Positions 16,995 through 26,955 of a DNA stretch of 64,000 bases are shown piece by piece. Position 1 is the stretch's first letter. Each line of letters opens with the position of its first letter. A program made the translations under genes and the position numbers. Source of the DNA: Agrobacterium tumefaciens str. B6 (GTDB lineage Bacteria > Pseudomonadota > Alphaproteobacteria > Rhizobiales > Rhizobiaceae); assembly GCF_001541315.1 (NCBI RefSeq), contig NZ_LMVK01000049.1, forward strand, positions 1 through 64,000. The letters are read 5' to 3'. The notes beneath the pieces were generated by a model. That model searched no databases. It saw nothing but the letters and a program-made list of their open reading frames with translations, and had not been told where the DNA came from.

Positions 16995-19484
16995 CTACGT
17001 CTTGATTTTGGTTAGGATTGCATGCGCCATAGTTCTGGACGATATCGGCTTCGGAAGATAAAGGTCCCTGGTCACATCCTCCCTTGAAAGGGTCATTTTG
17101 AGATCATTTCCGCCAATGATGATGGAGGCGGTCTTGAGCACTAAATCCACGGAATTAGGACTTTGATCTTCAGGAAGAGACGCTTGGTCGACCATGACCA
17201 GATCGGCTTCATTGCCTTTTGAAATCCAATCGCGAATTTCATTAAAGGTACGAAAACCGACCGGCTCATATCCTAGAGCGGCGATCTTGTCTTCATACGC
17301 CTCCCGCAGGAGGTCATCGGGCTCAACAAGTGCCACAATCTCCCCGTTTCCACGCGGTGCCTTATTGCGGCCGAAAAAACTGTCTGGATTTACGGGTTCC
17401 TTAGAAGACGGAGGGAGATAAATGTCAAAGCGCGTCCCATGCCCAACAGTTGAACTAACGTCGATGTAACCCGCAAACGCGCTGATATGACCATGCACAG
17501 AAGCAAGGCCGAGACCCGTTCCACCGTTGCGAGCTCGTGTCGTAAAGAAGGGTTCAAAAATGTGGGGTAACACAGCCTCGGGAATGCCTCCACCATTGTC
17601 GCTAATAGATAGGAGAACATAGTCGCCAGGTGGCATAACACCATGCGCCAGAATTTTCTTAACTGGTAAAAAAGCTTGGCTGATGATGATGTCGATTTGA
17701 CCATTTGCAGTCATGGCTTGGGAAGCATTCTTGCAGATGTTAATTAGTACCTGTTGAAGTTCAAGCGGGCTTCCTTCGATCACGCTCTGCATTTGATCAA
17801 ATCTGAAACTAAGCTCGATGTTTGGCGGAAGAGCCATACGTAGCAAGGGAGCGATTTCGGTCACAAGCTCTGAGACACTAAATGGCTTGATCATGCGCTC
17901 CTGTTTTCGGCTCAGCGTCAAGATCTGATCGATAATGAGCATGGCTCTGTCGCCTGACGAAATGATATAGTCAATATATCTTCGGGTGACAGATGTTCGA
18001 GACACCGAGTTTTGTGCTAATTCTGCGTGCCCGAGGATTGAGCCCAAAATGTTATTAAATTCATGTGCTATTCCGCCGGCAAGTGTACCAACTGCCTCAA
18101 GGCGTTGCGCATGCTCCAATCGTCTGGCCAAAACGTCGCATTCGGTCTGCTTACGCCGAACATCGATATAGTGACAGAGGCAGGCGGTGGCGAGTTCAAG
18201 AAGCTGAATTTCGCCTTGGCAAGGTCGAGGGCGATAGCTTTGGTAACCCAGTGAACAAACCGCAATTAGTTTATCTGTGGATTTGTGAGCCAGTAGTATC
18301 GAGAGACCTGGAATTTCGAGAGGCAAATGTACGATTTTTTTCGACGATATGATGCGGAATACCGTCGCCCGTTCGTCCGCTTTGGTACGAGAGACTATTT
18401 CGCGTAGCACGCTGTCGTCCCACACAGGTTTTGGGTGTTTCGCACCGAATGTTTCGACAGCCCATCTACGGTCATGGTCCACTAGAGCTAACGCGCACGT
18501 ATCGGCATCAAAGAAGCGCTGAATAATACGAAGTGCAGCTTGCGCGGACGACGTGGTGGCCGCCTCACCTTCAAAACATACTCCGATCTCTTTGATTAGC
18601 TCTTCGTAATCTAAACGCCGCGCTAACCAATCGGTTTTTTTGCGTAGCCTATAGACTAAGGTGATGATGTAGAGGCAAAGACCCACTGAAGCGGACCCAA
18701 GAAAGATACGTGCGCTCCGCTCCTCTACATTTTTCAAGCTATAGACCTCCAAACACTCGCGCTGCAGCATCTCCGCAATTTCTGCGGTGTCAGACGTCTG
18801 AATCATGTTCACCAGATCTTTCACCTGTGGCAAAAGCGATAAGATAATGGGACCTTCACGTGCAAGTATGCGCACGGGAGCTTCATCAAGACCGCGTTGT
18901 TTTTGGAGCCTCTCTAGTTCAAGGCTGATCTCGAATGAAATAGCCGGGCTTGGTTGCCGAAGAAATTGGAGCATCATGCTAGCCAATTCTGTTGGTTTTT
19001 CTAAAGTCTGATCGGTTGAGGCTTTTCCTGGAAGACTGCTCAAAGCACGAGTGAAACTGGCCAGCGAATCTTGCAGGCGTACATTTTGCGCACCAAAGGC
19101 GGCGACCGCCGCGTCAGCCGAATTTAGAGACACTTCTAGCTGGCGTAGCAGTTGAGCAGCATTGCTCTCACTTACAATATGAGATTGTCTAAATAATTGC
19201 TTCAAATCTTCCAGATTCTTCCGCAGAGCTCCCAGCCTGGAGATAATGGGGCGGTAGTTCGCCACGGTGCCCGTGTGAGCGCGGAGTACATCGCGCTGCA
19301 GTGAGGCGCTGTCGGCGTTAATCGATCGTAGTTGGCTGAGGATTGCCTGGGTAGTCGCATTGTCCTGCCAGGACGCAACCGCCATGAACGCGAAAATCAT
19401 TGCAGCAACGATAAGGGCCAATATAGACCAAGGCTTCGCGCCTGTCTTAAAATCCTGCCGCGTCGGTGAATATCTTCCGTTCAT
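16995..19484 (-). CDS. virA: VirA, sensor histidine kinase for plant phenolics and sugars
   Basis: A membrane sensor that, with chromosomal ChvE, detects acetosyringone-type phenolics, sugars and acidity and phosphorylates VirG. Order of parts: first membrane segment ([19 protein letters not shown], about 20-38), a long helical periplasmic domain, second membrane segment ([16 protein letters not shown], about 265-280), a GAF-like linker, the kinase core with [13 protein letters not shown] (the phospho-His, His474 in the octopine protein), ATP-lid motifs ([18 protein letters not shown]), and a C-terminal receiver-like domain ([24 protein letters not shown]). The 829-residue length equals octopine-type VirA. 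Confidence 0.96.
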   Translation of the reverse strand: MNGRYSPTRQDFKTGAKPWSILALIVAAMIFAFMAVASWQDNATTQAILSQLRSINADSASLQRDVLRAHTGTVANYRPIISRLGALRKNLEDLKQLFRQSHIVSESNAAQLLRQLEVSLNSADAAVAAFGAQNVRLQDSLASFTRALSSLPGKASTDQTLEKPTELASMMLQFLRQPSPAISFEISLELERLQKQRGLDEAPVRILAREGPIILSLLPQVKDLVNMIQTSDTAEIAEMLQRECLEVYSLKNVEERSARIFLGSASVGLCLYIITLVYRLRKKTDWLARRLDYEELIKEIGVCFEGEAATTSSAQAALRIIQRFFDADTCALALVDHDRRWAVETFGAKHPKPVWDDSVLREIVSRTKADERATVFRIISSKKIVHLPLEIPGLSILLAHKSTDKLIAVCSLGYQSYRPRPCQGEIQLLELATACLCHYIDVRRKQTECDVLARRLEHAQRLEAVGTLAGGIAHEFNNILGSILGHAELAQNSVSRTSVTRRYIDYIISSGDRAMLIIDQILTLSRKQERMIKPFSVSELVTEIAPLLRMALPPNIELSFRFDQMQSVIEGSPLELQQVLINICKNASQAMTANGQIDIIISQAFLPVKKILAHGVMPPGDYVLLSISDNGGGIPEAVLPHIFEPFFTTRARNGGTGLGLASVHGHISAFAGYIDVSSTVGHGTRFDIYLPPSSKEPVNPDSFFGRNKAPRGNGEIVALVEPDDLLREAYEDKIAALGYEPVGFRTFNEIRDWISKGNEADLVMVDQASLPEDQSPNSVDLVLKTASIIIGGNDLKMTLSREDVTRDLYLPKPISSRTMAHAILTKIKT

Positions 19485-19587
19485 CGCACTTACTTCCTCG
19501 TGCCAACGCTTTGATCCACGCCAACTGCGTTAGGCTGCACGAGAGGATTTGTAAATGGCTTTGAAAGCGGGAATATATATTCAGTTT

Positions 19588-19601
19588 GTTTCAAGTGAAA
19601 C
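19588..19601. promoter_or_regulatory. vir box of virA
   Basis: GTTTCAAGTGAAAC, a near-palindrome, matches the VirG operator consensus at 13 of 14 positions and lies 104 bp upstream of the virA start. It survives intact between virA and the IS66 relic that begins about 230 bp further upstream. Confidence 0.8.
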
Positions 19602-19829
19602 AGAGAAGAATTGAACACACAAGCGGCTGATGGGACGTCGATGAAACGCGACGTTGTATCTGTGCCGTAAGGGGATGGAGTCGGCTTCGCCAGGTCAGGC
19701 AAAGATCCGGCCGTAAATGGGGCGTCAGAGGTGCGGCTAAAGAACTTTCGGGCGTGAGCTTGTTCACGAACGCGATACTTGTCTGTGGCTGAAAAACCGG
19801 GCTCATAACGCATTTTGCAGAGGTTGCCG

Positions 19830-20500
19830 CCGCCAAATCGTCGGGTGACTTTCCGGGTCTCGATACCATCCTCGCCAAGCTTTGACAGTTTGGCCGATTC
19901 GCAGCAGGCACAGTTCGTATGGGTGGCGATAACGACACGCTGATGCGGCCGATGTACCGGGAAGCGTTTGCGTGATGGGCGCTTGCGCTCGAAAGCTTTG
20001 ACGGCTGTAGGAGATCGTCGCGAAACGAGATCCGTATGAAGTATGCCGGTCTTTGGCCGCCACGACCGCATAATACGAACAGTGCCCCCACATCGGGTCA
20101 GGCTTCAGTACTTTCTGCACGATCAACGGCAGACCGGGGAAGCCTTTGCGCATGTCGGTGTAGCACGTTGCCTGCCAGACCTTCACACCAGCAGGAACCA
20201 TGATCATAGCAGCCCCAGCACGCAATCGAGAATACGGCTAAGTGCTTCCGTGTCGATGTTGCTATCTACGCGGACACGTCGGTCCCGACCCAGCTTGATT
20301 ATTACATCGCTGTGCTTCCGACTGGCTGACATTGATACCGTCCGCGCAGGCAATCTCAGAGATAACCGCGTCCGGCTCAAAGCAGGCAGCGACGGGGCGC
20401 TCTTTGTCTTCGCGTGGCCAGCGGCGGCGGCATTTGACAGCCGTGATGACTTAAATCCTATGCCTCGTCGTAGGACTGTCCCTGATGCTACCACTAGGAC
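19830..20500 (-). mobile_element. Decayed IS66-family element (tnpA, tnpB and tnpC remnants)
   Basis: Read on the minus strand: tnpA pieces with WPREDKERPVAAC-like sequence near 20400 and VRVDSNIDTEALSRILDCVLGL to 20207; a tnpB start (VPAGVKVWQATCYTDMRKGFPGL) from 20207 to about 20080; then a jump to the zinc-ribbon part of tnpC (VKAFERKRPSRKRFP, then NCACCESAKLSKLGED) to about 19840. Each gene is internally deleted or frameshifted. The sequence is closest to the complete element at 221-2776. No intact ends or target duplication were found. Confidence 0.8.
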
Positions 20501-20798
20501 AAATCGACATTCATCGCAGCCATATCACTGCGGCAACGAGATATACGAAGCCTTCGAAGTAAATGGTTCTGCGGTCGTGCTTCGTTGCGAATCGCTAAAC
20601 TTCTGTCTCACCAAACTCGCTCGTTTGGGTGGCAACCGTGCTAGAACTTCAGATCCTCCTCCGGGAAATACGGTCGTCTGGCGTGGACTCAGCCGGCTGA
20701 CAGATATTTGTCTCAGAACCGAAATGGCAGCGACGCTCAAATGTGGGTAATTGCAAGCGTTACCTTGGGCTTACATCGGACTGGACTGGACGCAAAAA
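20501..20798. other. Region between IS66 relic and virK, nothing identified
   Basis: About 300 bp containing one 71-codon minus-strand frame (20525-20740) without recognisable motifs. Probably insertion debris. Confidence 0.4.
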
Positions 20799-21236
20799 TC
20801 ACTGTGGAGCACGAAAACTCAACCCATGGTCGATCGCGCACTTGTAGGCCAAGCTGGTACCTTTTCGCTCATATGTTGGCATGTTGAATGTAACCATCGT
20901 GAAATCGGCCTCACCGTTTGACCGGATCTGATAACGAATAAATTGAGTTATGGGTTTACCGTCACGGTCAATGGTGAAGTGCTGATCTGCAAACGCAAGG
21001 GTGCCGTCAGCTGTTATTCGATACGCATCTATACGCATGCCTCCTCGGGTTTTTGTCGCCGGAGTATCGGCCACCCCGGGGTTACACAAACTTAAATCAA
21101 CCGTGACATTCACCGGCTTTCCGGCAGTCAGCGCTAGTTCAATTTCAGACAACGTCCCTAATGTATGAATATTGTCGGCTGCATAAACCGGCGTCGCCAA
21201 AAATACACCGACAAGGATTGTACTGATCCGTTTCAT
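20799..21236 (-). CDS. virK: VirK, exported virulence-region protein
   Basis: A 145-residue protein of the VirK family found in Ti vir regions; its precise role is not established. The signal peptide is MKRISTILVGVFLATPVYAA. The mature part has CNPGV and YKCAIDHGLSFRAPQ (one Cys each, a possible disulphide) and beta-rich segments such as YRITADGTLAFADQHFTI. The ATG at 21236 is preceded by AAAAGGAGTCGCTT, which fixes the start; the frame extends upstream to 21362 without a better one. Only a weak CAATTG-centred vir-box candidate (around 21374) lies upstream. Confidence 0.88.
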   Translation of the reverse strand: MKRISTILVGVFLATPVYAADNIHTLGTLSEIELALTAGKPVNVTVDLSLCNPGVADTPATKTRGGMRIDAYRITADGTLAFADQHFTIDRDGKPITQFIRYQIRSNGEADFTMVTFNMPTYERKGTSLAYKCAIDHGLSFRAPQ

Positions 21237-21507
21237 AAGCGACTCCTTTTTGAGTGAATCCGAAAACACCGCATTCCGCAACTCTTGAACCGCAGCGGTA
21301 TCGGTCGGCAGCAAAAAGCAAAATACGGGAGATATACGCGCGACGTAGACAATGGGCTTCAACCGAGGTTCGACAATTGATTTGAGATATAGGAAGGGTG
21401 CGCATCAAGTAATCGGTGACGCATTTTTATGAGTTGCACCTTAACGTGATAACTCCCGAGCAAATCGAAGCACTGGCATGCGGACACCTAAGCGAAAGTC
21501 GCTTCGA

Positions 21508-22683
21508 TCATCTTAGTGTCACAGGTAGATTAATCGGCCCGCGAAAGCCGAAGCCGCGCCATTGCACTAATTCAGGGTGGGGCAATATCATATCCGGAAA
21601 TCGATCGAACAGTATGGGCAGCATGATCGCGCCGACGGTTTGCCGCGAGATTTGCGCGCCTGGGCAGTGATGCGGGCCGGAGCCAAAGGACTGATGCGCA
21701 CTCTTCGGCCGAAAGACATTGAAGCTTTCTCCATCCTCAAAGACATCTTCATCACGATTGGCGGAGGCCTGAATAGTCATCACAATATCGCCCTTCGGAA
21801 CGATAAAGCCCCGAATTTCGGTGTCCTCCCGCACGAGACGCGAACTAGCTTGAATGGGAGCAACCCAGCGCAGCCCCTCCTCAAAGGCCTGCCCCCAGCA
21901 TTGCTGTCTCTTGACCTCCTCGAGTTGCTCCGGATTGGTCAGCAATCCATAGAGGATCGTGCCGAGAGCGTCGCGAGGCTCGTTAACCCCTCCCCCAATG
22001 GCGATCTTGATGTTGGCATAGATCTGGCTTAAGGGTATGGGATCAGGCGCGTTCAACATGGTCGCAAAAGCCGAGGGGTTGGGCGCGGATCGGTGTTTTT
22101 TGACCAGGTCGTTGAAGAGGCAGTTCATCTCCGCATTGGCCTCGTCCGATCGCTCAAAGAGCTCGGATCGCCATCCGAAGTTACCGGCTCCGTCAATAAG
22201 CCGTTGCGACCAGCGGATAATCTCGACATCTGATGCCTCACAAATTCCGAGAATATGTGCCAGTATGCGAGCAGCAACCGGACCACAGATCTCTGCAAAA
22301 AGATCTACTGTGTCGCCGCGCGGAAGGCGATCTAGATACTCGTTCACGATGTCACGATAGATCGGCGCCCAATGATCCGCGATCGCTTTCGGTGCGAATG
22401 CTCTGGCCATGGCCATTCGTTCCCGAGCGTGTTCAGTTCCATCCTTTCGCATCAAAGTATGAGCCTGAAACGCCGGCTTCATCGGCGTGCTGGGATCATC
22501 AGAACTAAAGCGTGAAGGATCATCCTTCACCATCTTAGTATCGAAGGCCTTCGTTAGAAACGTCCGTCTGACCGAGGCGACGTGTACCACCGGGTTTTGC
22601 ACGCGCATTCTGCGATAAATCGGATAGGGATCGAGTGTTAGGTCATCGATGGTCGTCACGTCGTCCACTGGCGCGAATAGCAT
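21508..22683 (-). CDS. virH2: VirH2, cytochrome P450
   Basis: A soluble bacterial P450, second gene of the virH (pinF) operon. In octopine-type strains VirH2 O-demethylates phenolic inducers, which helps detoxify or mineralise plant phenolics. The haem loop is FGSGPHHCPGA with the axial Cys; the ExxR region is FEEGLRWVAPIQASSR; the I-helix is AIGGGVNEPRDA, where the usual acidic/Thr pair is altered. The frame opens at 22755, inside virH1, but the ATG at 22683 (MLFAPVDDV) has TTGGAG ten bases upstream and gives 391 aa. Confidence 0.9.
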   Translation of the reverse strand: MLFAPVDDVTTIDDLTLDPYPIYRRMRVQNPVVHVASVRRTFLTKAFDTKMVKDDPSRFSSDDPSTPMKPAFQAHTLMRKDGTEHARERMAMARAFAPKAIADHWAPIYRDIVNEYLDRLPRGDTVDLFAEICGPVAARILAHILGICEASDVEIIRWSQRLIDGAGNFGWRSELFERSDEANAEMNCLFNDLVKKHRSAPNPSAFATMLNAPDPIPLSQIYANIKIAIGGGVNEPRDALGTILYGLLTNPEQLEEVKRQQCWGQAFEEGLRWVAPIQASSRLVREDTEIRGFIVPKGDIVMTIQASANRDEDVFEDGESFNVFRPKSAHQSFGSGPHHCPGAQISRQTVGAIMLPILFDRFPDMILPHPELVQWRGFGFRGPINLPVTLR

Positions 22684-22751
22684 TGGAAATCTCCAAGTGA
22701 TGCTTGATATCGATACACGCCTCTCTTCCATCCGAGCGGCGCAGATTGACT

Positions 22752-24020
22752 TCACAGGTCGAAGCTCAATTTTACCATCATGTCGGTGGCGCGCCGGATG
22801 CCTCCGTGACCCATCATCCGTGGCCAGTCACCCACCACCGCAAGATTCGGCGCGCGGCGCAAAAGTGTTCTAAGTCCTTCTTGCAATTCAATTCGCGCCA
22901 ACGTCTCGCCGAGGCATCGATGAACACCCGCGCCAAACCCGAGGTGCCAACGCATCTGTTGACGCCCAACATCAAAAAGCTGAGGATGCTCGTAGTGTTT
23001 CTCGTCTCGCAGGCCAGACATGACACTGAGCGCGAGGAGGCTTCCCTTTGGCAACACGTATCCATCCAGATCGATATCCTTGAGGGCCAACCGCGGAAAT
23101 GAGCCAACTGGCGGCTCGAATCGGAGCCCTTCCTCCACGGCGGCTGCGACATAGGATTGATTGCCACGTAAAGAAGACCAGAGCGCGGGATTTTGGAGCG
23201 CAAGAGCCGTCACCATCACCATCGCAGTGCGCGTTGTATCGCTCCCAGCGAGTATGATAAGCATGAGTTGCATGATCTCCTCAATTGGCGAAAGCGTTCC
23301 GGCTTCCCGTACCGCCTTCAAGTAGCGCGAGAGAAAATCATCCCTCATCCGACGACCGCTATCCGCGATCACGCTCCGAACGTAATCCTGAAGCTCGATA
23401 GCGGAAGCTTCAATCTCCTCGAATTCCTCATCGCGCCATGACGGGCTCAAGCAGCGGGAAACCTTATAAACTAGTCGTGTGAAAAACGGCGTGTCCTCAG
23501 ACGGCAAGCCAAGGACACTTGCGATCGTCAGCGCAGGTAATTGCGACGCGTACATTTCAGTAAAATTGAAATCGTCAACTTTCTGTAGATCGTCCCACAG
23601 ACATTCCGTTATCTTCGCAATCTCCGGGCGCAACGCTTCAACCATGCGGAATGAGAACGCCTTTGAAAGGCCTGAGCGACGTTTCCCATGCGTTTCACCG
23701 TTCGAAAACAACATGCTGTGATCTATAAAGTCAAAAACGGCACCAGCTTTGACGCCTCGATTCAGCATGAGCTCAGTTTCTATTTGCCGGGTACGTGGAT
23801 CGGTGCCCAGCAGAAAGATATGGTCTGCGCGGAGAACGAGAAAGATGCCATCTTCTCTCCGAAGAAACGGACGCTTCGGTCGCCATTCTGCGAAAATACT
23901 GTGACCTTCAGAATCAAGTCTGCTTATAGGAACGGCGTCGGGATCGATTTGATTTGACTTCGCGACATTTAGAAACTTCTGGTCGGCCACAGAGACATCG
24001 GTAGAGCTGTTCGCAATCAT
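22752..24020 (-). CDS. virH1: VirH1, cytochrome P450
   Basis: First gene of the virH operon, a soluble P450 of about 422 residues. The haem loop is FGAGVHRCLGE; the I-helix oxygen-binding motif is LAGSDTTRTA; the ExxR motif is VEEGLRFEPP. The ATG at 24020 (MIANSSTDV) follows AAGGTATATTACA; an upstream ATG at 24068 is open but lacks a better ribosome site. It is followed directly by virH2 and preceded by a vir box at 24148. Its substrate is not known to me. The promoter region is cut short by an IS66 element inserted at 24193. Confidence 0.9.
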   Translation of the reverse strand: MIANSSTDVSVADQKFLNVAKSNQIDPDAVPISRLDSEGHSIFAEWRPKRPFLRREDGIFLVLRADHIFLLGTDPRTRQIETELMLNRGVKAGAVFDFIDHSMLFSNGETHGKRRSGLSKAFSFRMVEALRPEIAKITECLWDDLQKVDDFNFTEMYASQLPALTIASVLGLPSEDTPFFTRLVYKVSRCLSPSWRDEEFEEIEASAIELQDYVRSVIADSGRRMRDDFLSRYLKAVREAGTLSPIEEIMQLMLIILAGSDTTRTAMVMVTALALQNPALWSSLRGNQSYVAAAVEEGLRFEPPVGSFPRLALKDIDLDGYVLPKGSLLALSVMSGLRDEKHYEHPQLFDVGRQQMRWHLGFGAGVHRCLGETLARIELQEGLRTLLRRAPNLAVVGDWPRMMGHGGIRRATDMMVKLSFDL

Positions 24021-24147
24021 TGTAATATACCTTACCAAAGACGACGCGAGAGACGACGTAAATGGCAATAAGACTTAAAGGCTTAGCCCATGCGACTGCT
24101 CTCGCCCTACGGTAGCAACAAAAAATAGTCTTACACATTAGAATCGG

Positions 24148-24161
24148 GTTTCATCTGTAAC
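24148..24161. promoter_or_regulatory. vir box of the virH operon
   Basis: GTTTCATCTGTAAC matches the VirG operator consensus rTTDCAWWTGHAAY at 13 of 14 positions, 128 bp before the virH1 start. The IS66 element begins only 31 bp further upstream, so the operator itself was left intact. Confidence 0.75.
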
Positions 24162-24184
24162 GAACAAATCAGATCGTCATTGCA

Positions 24185-24192
24185 GAGCTATC
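24185..24192. repeat. 8-bp target-site duplication, left copy (GAGCTATC)
   Basis: GAGCTATC directly abuts the GTAAGC terminus of the IS66 element on its left. The same 8 bp follow the right terminus at 26756-26763. Eight bp is the IS66 duplication length. Confidence 0.95.
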
Positions 24193-24247
24193 GTAAGCGC
24201 TCAATTCGCTGCGCGTTGACGCGTTAGATTATGGCGCCCTTGTCCGA

Positions 24248-25857
24248 TTATACGGGAGTTGATTTGGCGAAGTTAAACGGGAGCAGATCGTCGATATCGG
24301 CGCCATCAGGGCGCTGCGGCAGCTCGGTGAAGATGTGCCTCAACCAAGCGAAGGGCTCGACACCACAGGCACGGCAGGTCAACATCAAGCTATAGACGAC
24401 GGCGCTTGCGTTCGCCCCACTGACGGTGTCGCAAAATAGCCAGCTCTTTCTGCCCGTGGCAAATACTCTGATATCGCGTTCCAATAAATTGTTGTCGATC
24501 GGCATCCTGCCGTCTTCGATGTAGCGCGTCAGATATTCCCATTGGTTTCGCGTATAGGAGATTGCATCGCCGAGCTTGGTGTCGGGCACGACCCTGGGGG
24601 CCATGTTGTCTAGCCACTCCTTCAAGGCTTTGAGAACGGGGAGGCTGTGCTTCTGGCGCATGCGCCGGATACAATCGGCCTGCGTTTCGCCTTCAACCCG
24701 CTTTTCTTCCCGAGCTTGCCTTTCAATCCGATAGAGTTGGTCGAAGAACTTCAAAGCCTGTGCGGGTGGGCAGCTTTGTTTTTTTTCCCGGCCTTCAAGG
24801 CGTTGACGAAGCGTCGCCTGGCGTGAGCCATACATCCGACATGCGTCGCACCTTGTAGAGTTCGCCATGCCTGATAGCCGTCACTCATCAGGATACCGCG
24901 ATAGTCGCCAAGGAAAGCCTGCGGATGGACCTGCCCGCGACCGGGCTGGTATTCGAGCAGCACAACCGGCTCGGCGCTGTCCTGACCGCTGCGATACGCC
25001 CAGATGTAGGACGCGTCTGTCGCCTTCCTGTCCTTTTCCTTCAGCACCTGGACCGTGGTCTCGTCACCGTGAATGACGCTCTGCGACAGGAGACGCTGCT
25101 TCAGCGCATCATAGATGCGAACCAGGTGCTTCTCACTCGACCCGATCACCCAGTGGCCAAGGGCGCCACGGCTCACGGGGACGCCGGCGCGCTCGAACGC
25201 CTGTGCCAGACGATAGAGCGGTGTGCCGTCGACAAATTTATGAACGAGCGCAAAAGCCAGTGTCGAGGCCGTGGCAATACTGCCCGGCAAGGGCTGTTTG
25301 GGCATGGGCGCGATGATGACGGGCGTGCTGATATCGGTGCGTTCGCAGTTTCGGCAAGCGTATTTGGCCCGCGCGTTCTGCAGGACCGTGGCCTTCACCT
25401 CGATATGCAACTGCTCGGTGATCAGTTCGCCCATGCGATGCAGCAGATGTCGGCAGCATGGGCAGGTCTTCTGATCTTCTGCAAGGTCATATTCAACGCG
25501 GTGGCGTGGCAAATTCGCCGGAAGCGGCTTGCGCCCACGCTTGCGGCCTTCGGGTATCTCTATCTCTGGCAACCCCGTGTCGGGAAGCCCATTGGAGCCT
25601 ACTTCATCCTGGTCGGCCAATCCTTCATCAGCACCGGCCTCGAGAGCGGCGCTCTCCGCTTCGTTGAAGACGCGATCCATATGCTTTTCGCTACGCGGCG
25701 CAAAACGATGAAGCTGGGCAAGTGCAAGCTCTTCCTCGAGCTTGACAACACGCTGTTCAAGGGCGTCTCTCTCAGCCCGCAGCGCAGCGTTCTCGGCAGC
25801 ATTTGCCGCCAAAAGCGCCATCAATTCTGCAACGGTCGGGGTGCCGGCTCGTGTCAT
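24248..25857 (-). pseudogene. tnpC: IS66 transposase TnpC, frameshifted in an A8 tract
   Basis: The N-terminal part runs from 25857 (coiled coil, HRFAPRSEKH, zinc ribbon CPCCRHLL and CRNCER, then HGDETTVQV, LMSDGYQAW, CMAHARRRF) and stops at 24751. The C-terminal part (QALKFFDQLYRIERQ, DNNLLERDIR, TGRKSWLF, DDLLPFNF) continues in the -1 frame to 24248. The switch falls at eight consecutive A residues on the coding strand (24779-24786), read as AAA AAA AAC, which contains the slippery heptamer A_AAA_AAC. Either one A was lost, or the frame is restored by ribosomal or polymerase slippage. Everything else looks intact over about 536 codons. Confidence 0.85.
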
Positions 25858-25898
25858 TGTAGCTTTGAATCTGAGCCGCCCCGCTCCGTCAACAGCTT

Positions 25899-26252
25899 TC
25901 AGCCGACAAGCTCATATTGCCGAGCAGGGTGGCGAACCATTTCATCGAGATCGATGCCGTCAAGCAACCAGCGCAACTGCTCGGTATCGAGCGTCACCAC
26001 CGGCACGTCGCGACGAGGCCAACGAAACCGGTCTTGCGACAACGCTTTCAATACAAGCACGAACCCTGACCGCTCGAAGAACAGCAGCTTCACCCGCGTC
26101 CGCCGACGATTGCAGAAGACAAAGACGGCACGCTCGAACGGGTTCAGTCCCATCGACTGCTCGACCAGGATCGCCAGGCTGTTGATCCCTGCGCGAAAGT
26201 CGATCGGATCCCGGTGAAGGTAAACACGAAGATCATCAGCCAGCCGGAACAT
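25899..26252 (-). CDS. tnpB: IS66 accessory protein TnpB
   Basis: A 117-residue IS66 Orf2 protein: MFRLADDLRVYLHRDPIDFRAG at the start, NPFERAVFVFCNRRRTRVK in the middle and LDTEQLRWLLDGIDLD near the end. The ATG at 26252 lies inside the tnpA end (17-bp overlap), the usual IS66 arrangement; the frame is open to 26273. It appears intact. Confidence 0.88.
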   Translation of the reverse strand: MFRLADDLRVYLHRDPIDFRAGINSLAILVEQSMGLNPFERAVFVFCNRRRTRVKLLFFERSGFVLVLKALSQDRFRWPRRDVPVVTLDTEQLRWLLDGIDLDEMVRHPARQYELVG

Positions 26253-26715
26253 CGCAACGCCCCAAAGCCTCAATCAGAATGGAAACAGCCTGCTTATCCG
26301 CGTCCTCAAGCTCAAGCCGCACACCATTCGGCAGAACAGCCGTCAGGCGCATACCTGCCGATGGTGGCCGAGCCGGCATGTCGGGCAGGTGCACAATCGG
26401 CGACGCTGTAGCCACGGCAACAAAGGCCGATGCTTCATGCCCCGCAAGAGCCGGCATATCGTCCTGCATCTGCCGATCTCGGCGAAGCTTCACCCAATTG
26501 CGTAACAGGTTGGCATTTATTCCATGCGCCAGTGCCAGGCTCGCAACTGATACGCCAGGCTTCATCGCACTGTCGATTAGCCGGGCTTTGTCCGCGGGAT
26601 CGAAGCGCCGCTTCCCATTCGAAATAACCTTCACAGCACGAAGGCCGCATGAACCGCTAAAACTATCCGAGGTCATTGTGTCCACAAACTCCTTTGTGGA
26701 CACAGAATCAGACAT
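26236..26715 (-). CDS. tnpA: IS66 accessory protein TnpA
   Basis: A 159-residue IS66 OrfA with a helix-turn-helix: KRRFDPADKARLIDSAMKPG followed by LALAHGINANLLRNWVKLRR. The C-terminal end (GVRLELEDADKQAVSILIEALG) matches the family. Start chosen at the ATG at 26715; the frame is open to 26742. It appears intact and is translationally coupled to tnpB. Confidence 0.85.
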   Translation of the reverse strand: MSDSVSTKEFVDTMTSDSFSGSCGLRAVKVISNGKRRFDPADKARLIDSAMKPGVSVASLALAHGINANLLRNWVKLRRDRQMQDDMPALAGHEASAFVAVATASPIVHLPDMPARPPSAGMRLTAVLPNGVRLELEDADKQAVSILIEALGRCDVPAG

Positions 26716-26755
26716 TCGATCTTCTATGAACAGGTGCCGCAAATTGAGCGCTTAC

Positions 26756-26763
26756 GAGCTATC
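26756..26763. repeat. 8-bp target-site duplication, right copy (GAGCTATC)
   Basis: An exact repeat of 24185-24192 directly outside the right end of the IS66 element. Confidence 0.95.
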
Positions 26764-26955
26764 GGTGACGCGTCACCATCGCGCACCTCATTGGCGGTAT
26801 TTACTACGGTGATCAAAAATTTTCCGCAACGGGCATAGATCGGCGGAAGCACGACGTCGACTTGTCGGACGTATCGCACTGAACACTGATAACTTTCATG
26901 ATCGGCGCCCCGAATCCGGAGTTGCATCTGACAAAACCCGCCGGTGCACTTTTAA

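Larger units (their letters stand above)
24193..26755 (-). mobile_element. IS66-family insertion sequence with intact ends and target duplication
   Basis: A 2,563-bp element. The left end GTAAGCGCTCAATTCGCTGC and the right end (on the other strand) GTAAGCGCTCAATTTGCGGC match at 18 of 20 positions. It carries tnpA, tnpB and tnpC in order on the minus strand and is flanked by GAGCTATC on both sides. It inserted between the zeta-like operon and the virH promoter. The flanks have not been rearranged since insertion, so it is probably a recent arrival. It differs from the IS66 copy at 221-2776. Confidence 0.95.

Noticed and set aside
24925..26217. 430-codon plus-strand frame across the IS66 element
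   Set aside because: Antisense shadow of tnpC and tnpB, which have full IS66 motifs on the minus strand.
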